A stretch of 19,323 bases of DNA from Mageeibacillus sp. UBA1212 (GCA_002309655.1 DBXM01000012.1:108466-127788); one strand, 5' to 3'. Counted from the stretch's first letter, positions 7,887-15,858 are shown. Notes: generated by a model not told the origin, from the letters alone. Numbers and translations: made by a program.

Positions 7887-8585
7887 ATGAAAGTAGCAAT
7901 CATGCAGCCGTACCTGTTCCCGTACATCGGGTACTGGCAGCTCGTGGGCGCCGCGGACGCGTTCGTGATACTGGACGACGTGAATTTCATCCGGCGCGGG
8001 TGGATCAACCGGAACCGAATAATGCAGAACGGCAGCGAGGTTTTGTTCACGCTTCCGGTTCTCAGCGCGTCCCAGAACAGGCTGATCTCGGAGACGTCGT
8101 TTACCGGCGACACGAAGGCGTATGCGAAACTCCTTAAAATGTTCAGGCAGGCGTACGCAAAGGCGCCTTTTGCCGCCGAGATGAACGAAATCGCCGCGAA
8201 GTGCCTCAACTTCGAAGATAAAGGCGTGACGGCGCTGCTCAAGAATCAGATCGAGACAGTTGCGGACTACCTTGGTATTAAAAAGAAGATTCTGAAGGCG
8301 TCCGACCTGAGGCCGGCCGACCATCAGCGGGCGCAGGAAGGCATTCTGGAACTGTGCAAGATCACCGGCGCGGACGTGTACATCAACCCTATTGGCGGCG
8401 TGTCGCTTTACGAAAAAGAGGCGTTCGCGAAAGAGGGAATCGAGCTCTATTTTCTGCACACCGATTTTACCGAGGCGGAAAAGCTTACCGGCGGGAGGCA
8501 GGCCGACCTGTCGATAATCGACCTGATTGCGAACCTTCCAAAGGAGGTTCTGACAGAGCTTCTCGGTTGCTACAAATTTGAATAG
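7887..8585 (+). CDS. WbqC-family protein
   Basis: This 232-residue protein begins with the hallmark of the WbqC-like family: MKVAIMQPYLFPYIGYWQL, then DAFVILDDVNFIRRGWINRN. The family is usually found in polysaccharide or glycolipid biosynthesis clusters and is thought to help make or attach modified sugars, but its reaction is not established here. The conserved QPYxxPYxGY and the Asp/Arg/Asn residues of the DDVNFIRRGWINRN stretch are intact, and the length is typical. The protein is soluble with no signal peptide. It stands alone between a terminator and the M48 gene, not in a glycan cluster, so its partner genes must be elsewhere. The ribosome binding site is AAGGGAG, eight bases ahead of the ATG. 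Confidence 0.9.
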   Translation: MKVAIMQPYLFPYIGYWQLVGAADAFVILDDVNFIRRGWINRNRIMQNGSEVLFTLPVLSASQNRLISETSFTGDTKAYAKLLKMFRQAYAKAPFAAEMNEIAAKCLNFEDKGVTALLKNQIETVADYLGIKKKILKASDLRPADHQRAQEGILELCKITGADVYINPIGGVSLYEKEAFAKEGIELYFLHTDFTEAEKLTGGRQADLSIIDLIANLPKEVLTELLGCYKFE

Positions 8586-8642
8586 TTGCCTTGTTTTAGG
8601 CAAACAGCACACCTTGTACTCAAATAAAAGAGGGGTCATTCT

Positions 8643-10775
8643 ATGTGGATAATCAACAAAAAGTCCAACGGCGACAAAATCAATATCAGATGGGAAATAG
8701 CTAAAATTGCAGTCTCGCTCGTGCTTTGCGCGGCTTCACTGGCCGGCGGTTCGATTCTTAAAGACGTCCTGCCGGAAGCGGTGAAGGACATCGTCGCAAT
8801 CATGTTCATCGTTCTGTTTTTTGCGATGTTCGCTATAATTATAGGTGCGTACATGGCGGTCGATAACATCAAAAAGAAGCAGAAGAACCGGACCGTCAGG
8901 GAAGACCGGGAGGCGTTCCTTGAACAGAAGGAGCGGATCCGGAAGGCGTGGAGAAGCGAGCTGGCGAAGGTTACGTTCCCGAGGGTCCTCGCGTCGGCGC
9001 TCAAGGTGATATTCGTGCTCGAGGGAATCTGCCTCGGGCTGGTAGCCACGCTTTTCCCAAATAAGTACGTTGTGTTCGCTTTCTGCTGCTTCGCGTCGTT
9101 CATAATGATTTTTGAGGGAATCGGCAGGATTGCGACGCCAATCACCTCGGCCTACCTTAAGGACAGCGAGTACTACGTCACGGAGGAGGAGTTCCCGGCG
9201 CTTTACGCGGTCGTGAAGAGGGCCGCGAAGACGATGGAGGTGGACGGAAGGTTTTTCGTCGCGCTTGAGGGGACTTCCAACGCCGGAATTGGCGACTACC
9301 GCAGGAACGACTACTCGATAATTCTCGGAGCGCTCCTTCTCGGCGTGCTCACGGAAGAGGAGCTTTACACGGTGCTGCTTCACGAATTCGCGCACGTGAA
9401 GAGCGGGATACACAAGCGTCTGCGCCGCGAGGAGCGGTTGGCGCACTGGCTGATGAACGGGATTCCCAACACAATCTGGCAGCGCTCGATTCTGAAAATG
9501 GCCTACAGCCCGCTCGAGTCGATATTCATGTACCGGTACACGCTTTTCAACGTTGCGTTTTCGCCGGTGCGGGAAGAGGACGCCGACAAAATGGCTTTCG
9601 CGAAGTGCGACAGGGACGTCGCGGCGTCGGCGCTTATCAAGATTTCGTACGACGAGATGCTGGCGTGGGAGGTCGGCAACGAAGATTCTCCGGAAGAGGA
9701 CCTTGCCTATTTTACGGAAGAATCTCCGGGCGACCTGATTTCGAGCCGTCTCGCGAAGCTGAAGAAGGCTGCGGAGACAAAGGCGGAAAAGTGGATCTAT
9801 TTCCGCAACCGCGAGATTCTCTCAAGGTCCGCCTCGCACCCGACCCTTAAAATGCGGCTTCAGGCGCTCGGAATCGAACATTTCAACGTGAAGGAATCCG
9901 CTTCGTCGCCTCTCTACGAACAGGAGGTCGAAAAAGCGGTCAAAAAGGCGGACGCGTGGGCCGAAAAGAATTTCCGCGCGAGCTATCTCAAACTGCGCGC
10001 CGAAAACTACCTGAAGCCGCTTGAGACGGTGAAGGAGTGGGAGGAGGAAGGCCGGCCTCTCGATCCGGTCAAATACGGAGACGTGGAGGCGGCGCTCAGA
10101 AACCTTGGCAGGGTCACGGAGGCGGAGAAGCTTCTGGACCGGGCAATCGCGGAGCTGCCGTCATACGCGGCGGCGAAGGCCTACTTCATGAAGGGCGCGC
10201 TGCTGATGCACCGGTTTGACGCCGCCGGCATAGATCTCGTGTACCGCGCAATCGACGAGAACAACAACTACGTCCAGGAGGGAATCCAGATGATCGGCGA
10301 GTTCTGCTGCCTGACCGGAAACGAAGAAGAACTCGAGCGGTACAGGGAGCGGGTCGTCGAACTGATGCAGAACAAGTTCGACGTTTCAGACAAGCTTTTT
10401 ACCCTAAATAAAGGGGATAATTTCACGCGCGAAACACTTCCCGAGGGCGTGCTCGAGAGAGACATCGAGAGTATCACGGCGGCGGGCGAGGGGAAACTCG
10501 ACGCGATTTACCTCGTGAGGAAGTCGCTCTCGGAGGAGGTCTTCACGAGCATTTACGTGCTGAAATTCATTCCCGGCACGGACGACAAGACTCAGGAGAG
10601 AGTTTACCACAACGTTTTCATGTACCTCGATACGGTTTCCGACTGGCAGTACTCGCTCTACGTTTACGACGAAGAAGGCGTGAAGAACATCGGCCTCGAG
10701 AAAATCGAGGGCAGCCTCGTGTGGCTGAGAGAAGTCGCGCCCGCGGAGGTGCCGGGCGACGGCGAAGAGGAGTAG
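8643..10775 (+). CDS. Multi-pass M48-family metallopeptidase with TPR-like C-terminus
   Basis: The protein has 710 residues. Four membrane segments are predicted at about 18-39, 49-73, 115-138 and 141-161, with a highly charged loop (75-110) between the second and third. The zinc-binding motif HEFAH is at 247-251, and the third ligand is likely E311 in REEDADKMAF, matching the ExxAD-type motif of M48 peptidases such as HtpX, which act in membrane protein quality control. Residues about 430-590 are helical with a TPR-like look, for example ALRNLGRVTEAEKLLDRAI, probably for partner binding. The last 110 residues are beta-rich and of unknown type. This is much longer than HtpX (about 290). The gene has a GAGGGG-type ribosome binding site. 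The next gene follows after only 6 bases, which argues for a shared role with that unknown protein. Confidence 0.87.
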   Translation: MWIINKKSNGDKINIRWEIAKIAVSLVLCAASLAGGSILKDVLPEAVKDIVAIMFIVLFFAMFAIIIGAYMAVDNIKKKQKNRTVREDREAFLEQKERIRKAWRSELAKVTFPRVLASALKVIFVLEGICLGLVATLFPNKYVVFAFCCFASFIMIFEGIGRIATPITSAYLKDSEYYVTEEEFPALYAVVKRAAKTMEVDGRFFVALEGTSNAGIGDYRRNDYSIILGALLLGVLTEEELYTVLLHEFAHVKSGIHKRLRREERLAHWLMNGIPNTIWQRSILKMAYSPLESIFMYRYTLFNVAFSPVREEDADKMAFAKCDRDVAASALIKISYDEMLAWEVGNEDSPEEDLAYFTEESPGDLISSRLAKLKKAAETKAEKWIYFRNREILSRSASHPTLKMRLQALGIEHFNVKESASSPLYEQEVEKAVKKADAWAEKNFRASYLKLRAENYLKPLETVKEWEEEGRPLDPVKYGDVEAALRNLGRVTEAEKLLDRAIAELPSYAAAKAYFMKGALLMHRFDAAGIDLVYRAIDENNNYVQEGIQMIGEFCCLTGNEEELERYRERVVELMQNKFDVSDKLFTLNKGDNFTRETLPEGVLERDIESITAAGEGKLDAIYLVRKSLSEEVFTSIYVLKFIPGTDDKTQERVYHNVFMYLDTVSDWQYSLYVYDEEGVKNIGLEKIEGSLVWLREVAPAEVPGDGEEE

Positions 10776-10781
10776 ACGCGG

Positions 10782-11717
10782 ATGGGCATTTTCGGAAACA
10801 GGAAAAAAGAGAGAATAAAAGTGCTTAAAAAGACGAAGCCGGGAATGTGCGGCGGCACGGACGCGACGCAGGACCTGAACGCCCCGAAGGTCATAAAAAG
10901 CGGGGAGATGGTTCTTTTTGACGTCTGCTCGAGGCTTCCGTACATGTCTGACGGCGTGAAGAATGAGTCGCTGTTTGACATTTACGCGTTTGCGGCGCCG
11001 GCGGGCGGGTATGCGTTCGTGTACGAAAAGGCGCGGACGGAGTACGTGCGCAGAGAGGAAACTTCGGCTGAGGGCGGCAGGTGGGCGCTGGTTCCGGGCG
11101 TCTTTTTCGAGAAGCTGACCTCGCTTGTGGCGGAGCTGAACCTGGCCGCGAAGAACGGTTTTCACTCGACTACCCACGGCCTTCCCGAGAATTTCGGTGG
11201 TTCGGTGCGTATCAGATACGCAAGCGGGGAACGCATTGATTATTCCGACAACCAGTCGCCGGTTCTGCGCCTTGAGGCGGGAATGAGAATCCACGAGGCG
11301 TTCACGGAGGCATTCGAAGGCGAGACTGTGGAACTGCCCCGCGCGGATGAGATCGCGAAGATCGTTTTCTGCGAAAAGAGGGAAAAGGGCGGCTTCACCG
11401 AGGCAACGCTGACGTTTAGCGGCGACGGAACCGTGATGAATTCGAAGCGCTCGAAGTACGAATCGCCCGACATTTACGCGAGCGAAAAGCCGGTAGACGC
11501 GGAGACTGCCGCGAAAATAAGGTCTTTGATAGACACGAACGGACTTTTTGCGTGGCAGGGGCTTCCCGCACCGGAGTACAAGTTCTCGCGCGAGAAGAGC
11601 ATGAAGTTTGTGCTGAAGGACGGCAGGGAGATTGAGATCGGACCGGGGGACGTTCTTCCGAACGCGCTCCGCCACGCGTTTTTTGACATCGAGCTCGAGA
11701 TGACGACGAAGCATTGA
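10782..11717 (+). CDS. Unrecognised soluble protein with an internal domain duplication
   Basis: I do not recognise this 311-residue protein. It has a basic N-terminus (residues 1-20), no signal peptide and no membrane segment. It appears to contain two copies of one domain, about 65-178 and 190-306. Both copies carry a helix ending in NG, then GLP, a beta hairpin (VRIRYASGERIDY at 142-154; MKFVLKDGREIEI at 274-286), and a helix with a histidine (GMRIHEAF; NALRHAF). The first half aligns less clearly upstream of that. No catalytic motif is obvious. The gene starts six bases after the M48 gene and uses GAAGAGGAG inside that gene as its ribosome binding site, so the two products are very probably made together; it could be a regulator, substrate or partner of the peptidase. 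Confidence 0.8.
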   Translation: MGIFGNRKKERIKVLKKTKPGMCGGTDATQDLNAPKVIKSGEMVLFDVCSRLPYMSDGVKNESLFDIYAFAAPAGGYAFVYEKARTEYVRREETSAEGGRWALVPGVFFEKLTSLVAELNLAAKNGFHSTTHGLPENFGGSVRIRYASGERIDYSDNQSPVLRLEAGMRIHEAFTEAFEGETVELPRADEIAKIVFCEKREKGGFTEATLTFSGDGTVMNSKRSKYESPDIYASEKPVDAETAAKIRSLIDTNGLFAWQGLPAPEYKFSREKSMKFVLKDGREIEIGPGDVLPNALRHAFFDIELEMTTKH

Positions 11718-11750
11718 TTTTGCCTTGTTTTAGCGGAAAGGAGGACGTGT

Positions 11751-12923
11751 ATGAAGAGCGTTTTGAAGCGGTTTGCGGCGATTGTTGTCGCGGTTCTAAC
11801 GCTTGCCATGTTTACGGCGGCGCTTTGTTCGTGCTCGGCCCTGCTTGACGCGTTCGAGGAGGCGGTGAACAACCTTGCGGAAGAGACCGCGACTCCCGAA
11901 ACTGCCGATACACCGGAACCTTCCGCTGCGCCTGAATCTTCCGCGGCTCCGTTCTCGCGAACTCCGGACATTCCCGAATACAGGCTTCCCGAAGAACCAG
12001 ACGCGGACGACCTCGAAAAAGAGGCGGCCGGAATAATCGACGCGGCAATCGAAAAGGCGATCTCTTACGTCAACGTGATGAAGGACTCGCGCCACTCGGA
12101 TGAGGTTTTTGCGTTTGAAGAAGACGTGAACGGCTTCGCGGCAAACCTCGGACTCTCCGCCAAAGAACTCTATAAGAAGGCGGCGGAGAGCGCTTCAAAT
12201 TTCGAGCATCTTTCCGTTGAAGACAGCGGTTACGCCGGCGACCTCAAGGCAGACTACTTTGCGGTTCACGCGCCGCTCACGTACGTTCACCCCGACATTG
12301 CATGCTATTTTACGCTTGACGTTCAATCCTACATCGACGAAGATGACGTCTCGCATTACAGGCAGGTTTTCGACAGATACTTCGACCCGGAACGCGACGG
12401 GAACGCCTCCGAACGCGACGGTTTCGTGACGCTTGAGGAGATAAAGCATCGCGCGGAGCTTCTTGGCCGTGTCGTGAAAAGGGTGGTGCGGCTGATGCCG
12501 GAGGGGCTTTCGGCGTACGACAGGTACTATTACCTTGCGGCGGTTCTCAGCGAGAAAACCGTTTACGACAAGCGGCCGGACAACTGCTTCACCGCCTACG
12601 GCGCGCTTGTGAACGGAAAAGCGGTTTGCGAGGGCTACACGGCCGCATACTACCTTCTGTGCAGTGAGGCGGGGCTCTGGTGCGGCTACAGGGACGGCCA
12701 TCCGGAGGGGCAGGGTCACACCTGGAACATGGTAAAGCTCGACTCGGGAATTTACAACGTGGACGTCACCTGGTGCGACGCTTACGGAAAACCGTTCGAG
12801 AAGGAATGGTACGGCTGTTTCATGAAGACCGACGCCGACTTCGAGAATGACGGCCATGCGGCGCTGGCAGACTCTCCTGTAAAAGGAACCGGCACGGGCG
12901 AACCGGACCCGTACACGTTCTAA
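11751..12923 (+). CDS. Lipoprotein with transglutaminase-like (cysteine protease-type) domain
   Basis: This 390-residue exported protein has a basic start, a hydrophobic segment (8-25) and a lipobox-like site, LCSC with C28 as the best lipidated cysteine (C26 is the alternative). A Pro/Thr/Ser/Ala/Glu-rich linker follows (about 44-88). The middle part (90-250) is helical and unrecognised. The C-terminal part is a transglutaminase-like fold with the catalytic triad visible as C293 in AVCEGY, H323 in GHTWNMV and D338 in YNVDVTW. Bacterial proteins of this type are usually surface peptidases or cross-linking enzymes; the substrate is unknown. A strong ribosome binding site (AAAGGAGG) precedes the ATG. 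It lies 33 bases after the duplicated-domain gene and could share transcription with it. Confidence 0.88.
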   Translation: MKSVLKRFAAIVVAVLTLAMFTAALCSCSALLDAFEEAVNNLAEETATPETADTPEPSAAPESSAAPFSRTPDIPEYRLPEEPDADDLEKEAAGIIDAAIEKAISYVNVMKDSRHSDEVFAFEEDVNGFAANLGLSAKELYKKAAESASNFEHLSVEDSGYAGDLKADYFAVHAPLTYVHPDIACYFTLDVQSYIDEDDVSHYRQVFDRYFDPERDGNASERDGFVTLEEIKHRAELLGRVVKRVVRLMPEGLSAYDRYYYLAAVLSEKTVYDKRPDNCFTAYGALVNGKAVCEGYTAAYYLLCSEAGLWCGYRDGHPEGQGHTWNMVKLDSGIYNVDVTWCDAYGKPFEKEWYGCFMKTDADFENDGHAALADSPVKGTGTGEPDPYTF

Positions 12924-12987
12924 AATTCATTCTGACAATTCACATCCGCCAGAATCATTCGATTTTTTTGAAACGAAAGGAACCGAC

Positions 12988-13845
12988 ATGAAAAAAGCAA
13001 GAATAATCGTAATTTCAGGCCAGTCGAACGCCGTCGGAGTGGGGCACGTGAAGTGCCTCGCAAAGCATTTCCCTCAGGAACTCGTCGAAAAGTGGGAGAA
13101 GGGCTTCCCGAACATCAAAATCAACTACTTTTCACACGACAAAAAGAGCGGCGGCTTCGTGCCGACGACAACGGGATGCACGGAGGTTTCCAAGTACACG
13201 ATCGGGCCGGAGGTCGGCATCGCGGAGGCGCTTGACAGGCGCTGCCCGGGTGAGGAGTTCTTCATTGTGAAATGCGCTTTCGGCGGCATGTCGCTCCACA
13301 CGGACTTCATCTCGCCGTCGGGTGAGAACTACTACGACCCGGACGCGTATGCTGACCAGAAGGCGAACATTCTGGCAGACTATTTCAACGGCGACCCAAT
13401 CAGGCCGGGCTGGTGCTACAACGAGCTCGTGAAGATCATGCGGGAGAGCATCGTCGCGCTCGAGGCGGAGGGCTACGCTCCGGAGATCGTTTCGTTCTGC
13501 TGGATGCAGGGCGAAGGCGACTCGATCACGCAGGATCAACTCGACAACTACATCCGCCGCTACGACGCGATGCTCGCGGACTTCAACCGTGAATTTGCCC
13601 CATATATAGCCGAAAACTGCACGTACACGGACGCGGGGATCAGCACGATCTGGCCGCTCTGGGAGGGCATGAATAAGGCGAAAAAGGAGTACTCGGAGAC
13701 AAAACCGTGCCTCCGCTTCATCGACACGGTGGGCGAGGGCCTGACCACAGCGAACGAGCCGCCCGAGGAGCCGGACATTTACCACTACGATTCGGACAGC
13801 ATGATAAAGCTGGGGCTCCTTTACGCTGCGGAGATTCCCGTGTGA
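12988..13845 (+). CDS. SASA/CE6-type carbohydrate acetylesterase (SGNH-like hydrolase)
   Basis: The protein has 285 residues. IIVISGQSNAVGVG at the N-terminus is the block I motif of the SASA (sialate O-acetylesterase / carbohydrate esterase 6) family, with S13 as nucleophile. FGGMSL (98-103) corresponds to the oxyanion Gly block, WMQGEGDS (172-179) to the conserved QGE(S/G)D block, and D263/H266 in PDIYHYDSD are candidates for the catalytic acid and base. These enzymes remove acetyl groups from sugars such as xylan or sialic acid. Lack of a signal peptide indicates a cytoplasmic enzyme acting on imported oligosaccharides, which fits the GH36 gene at the window start only loosely. The ribosome binding site is GAAAGGAA. 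It ends 22 bases before a bidirectional terminator. Confidence 0.87.
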   Translation: MKKARIIVISGQSNAVGVGHVKCLAKHFPQELVEKWEKGFPNIKINYFSHDKKSGGFVPTTTGCTEVSKYTIGPEVGIAEALDRRCPGEEFFIVKCAFGGMSLHTDFISPSGENYYDPDAYADQKANILADYFNGDPIRPGWCYNELVKIMRESIVALEAEGYAPEIVSFCWMQGEGDSITQDQLDNYIRRYDAMLADFNREFAPYIAENCTYTDAGISTIWPLWEGMNKAKKEYSETKPCLRFIDTVGEGLTTANEPPEEPDIYHYDSDSMIKLGLLYAAEIPV

Positions 13846-13867
13846 CAGTATTAATTTGATACCGGCG

Positions 13868-13907
13868 AAAAAAAGCGCGCGCCGCCGCGGCGGCGCGTGC
13901 TTTTTTT
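13868..13907. terminator. Bidirectional GC-rich terminator between convergent genes
   Basis: Seven A (13868-13874), a near-perfect 12-bp GC-only stem (arms about 13875-13886 and 13889-13900, one G-T wobble), and seven T (13901-13907) make a symmetric hairpin. It works in either direction, ending the esterase gene on the plus strand and the DUF4097 operon on the minus strand. Confidence 0.92.
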
Positions 13908-13925
13908 CGCGTCATTTAGTAAAAT

Positions 13926-14885
13926 TTACTGAGCTATTGAAATTTTTATATCCCCGGTGTCTGTTTCGATCTCGCACCTGCCGCCCGAAGCCGCGGAGGG
14001 AACTGAGACCTTGCCGGTGTCTGTTTTCGTGATGAAGACCTTTTCGGTAAGAAGCGTTCCGGTGACGTCGCCCGTGTCGGTCTCAACTTTGATCTCCGCT
14101 GCGTCGCACCTGTCGAATTTTACGTCGCCCGTGTCTCGCTCGATGTCAAACCTTCCCGAAGCGATAACGTCTGTGAGCGTAAGAGTTCCTGTGGAGCCGT
14201 TTGAGACAAGGTCCTTGCATGTGACCGAAGTGAGCGACGTCTTGCCGGTGCTGACCGATACCGCGAACCTTCCGGCGCACGCAACGGAGTCGACTGTGAT
14301 TCTGCCGGTGGAGGCTTTCAGATCGAGTTCGCCGGCAGTGATTCCGCTGATTTTGATGTCGCCGGTGGACGTTTTGACTTTCAGAAGTCCGGAAACCGGA
14401 CACTCAAGGGTGACGTCGCCGGTGTCCGACTGTATGCCTGCCGAACCGAAGCTGAAATCCTTCGGAACGGTAATGTCGCCGGTGTCGGTCTCGACTTTGA
14501 GCGAATCATAGCTTCCCGCGGGGAGGTAGACCGTCACGGAAGTTGATTTAAAACTGAAAAACGTGAAGTTCGCAAACCAGTTCTTGCTTTCTTCCTGCCG
14601 GACCTTGAGGGTTCCGTTCTCGACCTTGACCTCGAACTTCCTCTGTTCACGCTCCACGCAGACTACTCTGCACTTGCCGTCTTCAGAGCGCTCGAAGACC
14701 ACGTCCGCTACGTTCGAGGCCACCTCTATGTTCGTGAACGCGTCGTCCACCGAAAACGTTTCGGTGATCAATTCCGAGTTGTCAAACTTCATGAATTTAA
14801 AACCGTTCAGCGCAAACGCCGCGACAAGAACCGCGATTCCCAGCGTTACAAGCACCGCCGCGACTATAATAATAGCTTTTTTCAT
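13926..14885 (-). CDS. DUF4097 beta-solenoid membrane-anchored protein
   Basis: This 319-residue protein has one N-terminal membrane segment (about 4-26) and a long beta-repeat domain. Ten consecutive turns of 19-20 residues each carry an (S/T)TG signature, such as VETDTGDI, IQSDTGDV, VKTSTGDI and LKASTGRI, from about residue 130 to the C-terminus. This is the DUF4097 (putative adhesin-like) family, predicted to form a right-handed beta-solenoid. Its function is unknown. In Bacillota it is regularly paired with HAAS/DUF1700 and PadR genes, as here, and the set is thought to respond to envelope conditions. The start codon overlaps the stop of the HAAS gene by four bases (ATGA), with AAGGAGA as ribosome binding site, so it is the third gene of the operon. 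Confidence 0.92.
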   Translation of the reverse strand: MKKAIIIVAAVLVTLGIAVLVAAFALNGFKFMKFDNSELITETFSVDDAFTNIEVASNVADVVFERSEDGKCRVVCVEREQRKFEVKVENGTLKVRQEESKNWFANFTFFSFKSTSVTVYLPAGSYDSLKVETDTGDITVPKDFSFGSAGIQSDTGDVTLECPVSGLLKVKTSTGDIKISGITAGELDLKASTGRITVDSVACAGRFAVSVSTGKTSLTSVTCKDLVSNGSTGTLTLTDVIASGRFDIERDTGDVKFDRCDAAEIKVETDTGDVTGTLLTEKVFITKTDTGKVSVPSAASGGRCEIETDTGDIKISIAQ

Positions 14886-15481
14886 TTTGAGTTCTCCTTT
14901 CTGACAAAGAGTTTTTTGATTCCGCGACCGATCACAGCCGCAAGCTTCACCGCTCCCTTAGACGCCGCCACGCAGGCAGGGTAGAGGAAGAGCGAGAGGC
15001 CGGCGAGCAGCAGAGAGGCGCCCGCGCAGGCGATTGCGGCGGGAATGTTCCCCTTGACCGCGCAGTAGACCGCCGCCGGAATGCACGCGACCGAGGCAAT
15101 CGAAAACGCGAAGGCGACCGCCCAGAGCGCGATCACAAGCGCCCAAACAACTATGTATAGCGCGAGAACGACCGCGAACGCCGCGACGAGCAGGGCGAAC
15201 CAGAGCGGGAATCCGAGCACCAGCAGGATTATTTCCCACGCGCGCAGAGACCTTTTCGGCATCTTTTCCTTCACGAGCTTCGCGAGGGGAATGTCCGAGA
15301 GCGTCTGCGACACGATGTCGCCGATCGGCCCTATTTGAGCGACGGCCTCTTCCTCCGTGAGCCCCTCCTCGATCCTGTCGTATATCATCTCGCCGTAGAA
15401 CGTCAGCCGTTCTTCAACATCATCCTGCGGCAGCCCGGCGAGGCCCTTCCGCAGTTCTTCAAGAAATTCTCTTTTATTCAT
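14882..15481 (-). CDS. HAAS domain (DUF1700) membrane protein
   Basis: The protein has 199 residues from the chosen start. The N-terminal helical HAAS domain (MNKREFLEELRKGLAGLP, and EEGLTEEEAVAQIGPI, residues 1-75) is followed by a hydrophobic region with three to four membrane segments (about 83-185) and a basic tail. HAAS proteins are known as companions of PadR regulators; the soluble domain is thought to sense or bind, with the membrane part placing it at the envelope. The start at 15481 is chosen over an upstream in-frame ATG at 15502 because GGGAGG lies about eight bases before it and the family begins MNKxEFL. It overlaps the PadR gene by eight bases and the DUF4097 gene by four, so the three are translationally coupled. 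Confidence 0.92.
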   Translation of the reverse strand: MNKREFLEELRKGLAGLPQDDVEERLTFYGEMIYDRIEEGLTEEEAVAQIGPIGDIVSQTLSDIPLAKLVKEKMPKRSLRAWEIILLVLGFPLWFALLVAAFAVVLALYIVVWALVIALWAVAFAFSIASVACIPAAVYCAVKGNIPAAIACAGASLLLAGLSLFLYPACVAASKGAVKLAAVIGRGIKKLFVRKENSK

Positions 15482-15791
15482 ACCGGTCCTCCCTGACAAC
15501 AAAACGGTAAATCTGAATTACCTCTTTCCACTCCTCTTTGAAATCGTTGATGCGCGCGACACCCGCCGCCGTGATGCGGTAGTATTTTCGCAGCCTGCCT
15601 TCGTGCTCGGCCGTCCTGACCGTGAGCATTTTCGCCGCCTCGAGCCGCTTCAAAATGGTGTAGAGCGTGGACTCGGAGAGCTCGAGGTACGGTTTCATGT
15701 CCTTGATGATCTTGTAACCGTACGACTCACCGTTTTTGATTGCCGCGAGAACGCAAACGTCCAAAAGACCGCGTTTTAACTGAACGTCCAT
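15474..15791 (-). CDS. PadR-family transcriptional regulator
   Basis: This is a PadR-s1 type repressor of 105 residues. It has a winged helix with KRGLLDVCVLAAI (6-18) leading into SYGYKIIKDM, the recognition helix around SESTLYTILKRLE (39-51), and the wing GRLRKYYRIT (65-74), followed by a C-terminal dimerisation helix. The start at 15791 is preceded by AAGGAGG; a longer open frame upstream (to 15845) runs through the promoter and is not used. PadR-s1 proteins usually repress their own operon together with linked HAAS and DUF4097 genes; an inverted repeat flanks the promoter here (see the operator entry). First gene of the three-gene minus-strand operon ending at the terminator at 13868-13907. 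Confidence 0.93.
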   Translation of the reverse strand: MDVQLKRGLLDVCVLAAIKNGESYGYKIIKDMKPYLELSESTLYTILKRLEAAKMLTVRTAEHEGRLRKYYRITAAGVARINDFKEEWKEVIQIYRFVVREDRYE

Positions 15792-15803
15792 GGCATGCCT
15801 CCT

Positions 15804-15845
15804 TTCACGGCATACATCATAACACGAAGTATATCGCGCCGTCAA
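15804..15845. promoter_or_regulatory. Candidate operator: imperfect inverted repeat around the PadR promoter
   Basis: On the plus strand TTCACGGC (15804-15811) and GCCGTCAA (15838-15845) are complementary at 7 of 8 positions and separated by 26 bases. The right arm covers the -35 box and the left arm lies just past the -10 box, near the transcription start and ribosome binding site. A nested ATAC...GTAT pair (15812-15815 and 15829-15832) is also present. Autoregulation by PadR is inferred. Confidence 0.4.
15816..15845 (-). promoter_or_regulatory. Promoter of the PadR-HAAS-DUF4097 operon
   Basis: On the minus strand TTGACG (15845-15840) and TATGAT (15821-15816) are separated by 18 bases. Each box is a good match to the sigma-A consensus. 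The PadR ATG lies 24 bases downstream of the -10 box, so the leader is very short. Confidence 0.65.
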
Positions 15846-15858
15846 GTACTTTTTTGCG

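Noticed and set aside
8586..8603. Small hairpin TTGCCT-TGTTTT-AGGCAA after the WbqC gene, whose first 14 bases recur exactly at 11721-11734 after the duplicated-domain gene
   Set aside because: A 14-base match is expected about once by chance in a window this size, the second copy does not form the hairpin, and there is no T-tract, so it is neither a supported repeat family nor a terminator.
10404..11714. 436-codon minus-strand open frame opposite the M48 and duplicated-domain genes
   Set aside because: The plus-strand genes have good ribosome binding sites, clear family motifs and tight spacing. The antisense frame is rich in Arg, His and Leu and spans two real genes.
12929..12969. Possible terminator after the transglutaminase-like lipoprotein gene (ATTCTG...CAGAAT followed by seven T)
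   Set aside because: The stem is only six AT-rich base pairs with a 15-base loop, and the T-tract starts eight bases after the stem. Too weak to call.
13957..14511. Plus-strand open frame within the DUF4097 gene with Pro/Val/Ser repeats
   Set aside because: The repeats are the antisense image of the DTGD solenoid turns; the minus-strand gene has family features, a ribosome binding site and an operon context.
13957..14520. DNA-level repeats of GTCGCCGGTGTC-like words considered as a possible CRISPR or tandem-repeat array
   Set aside because: They lie in frame inside the DUF4097 gene, are spaced by 57-60 bases with degenerate sequence, and encode the solenoid turns.
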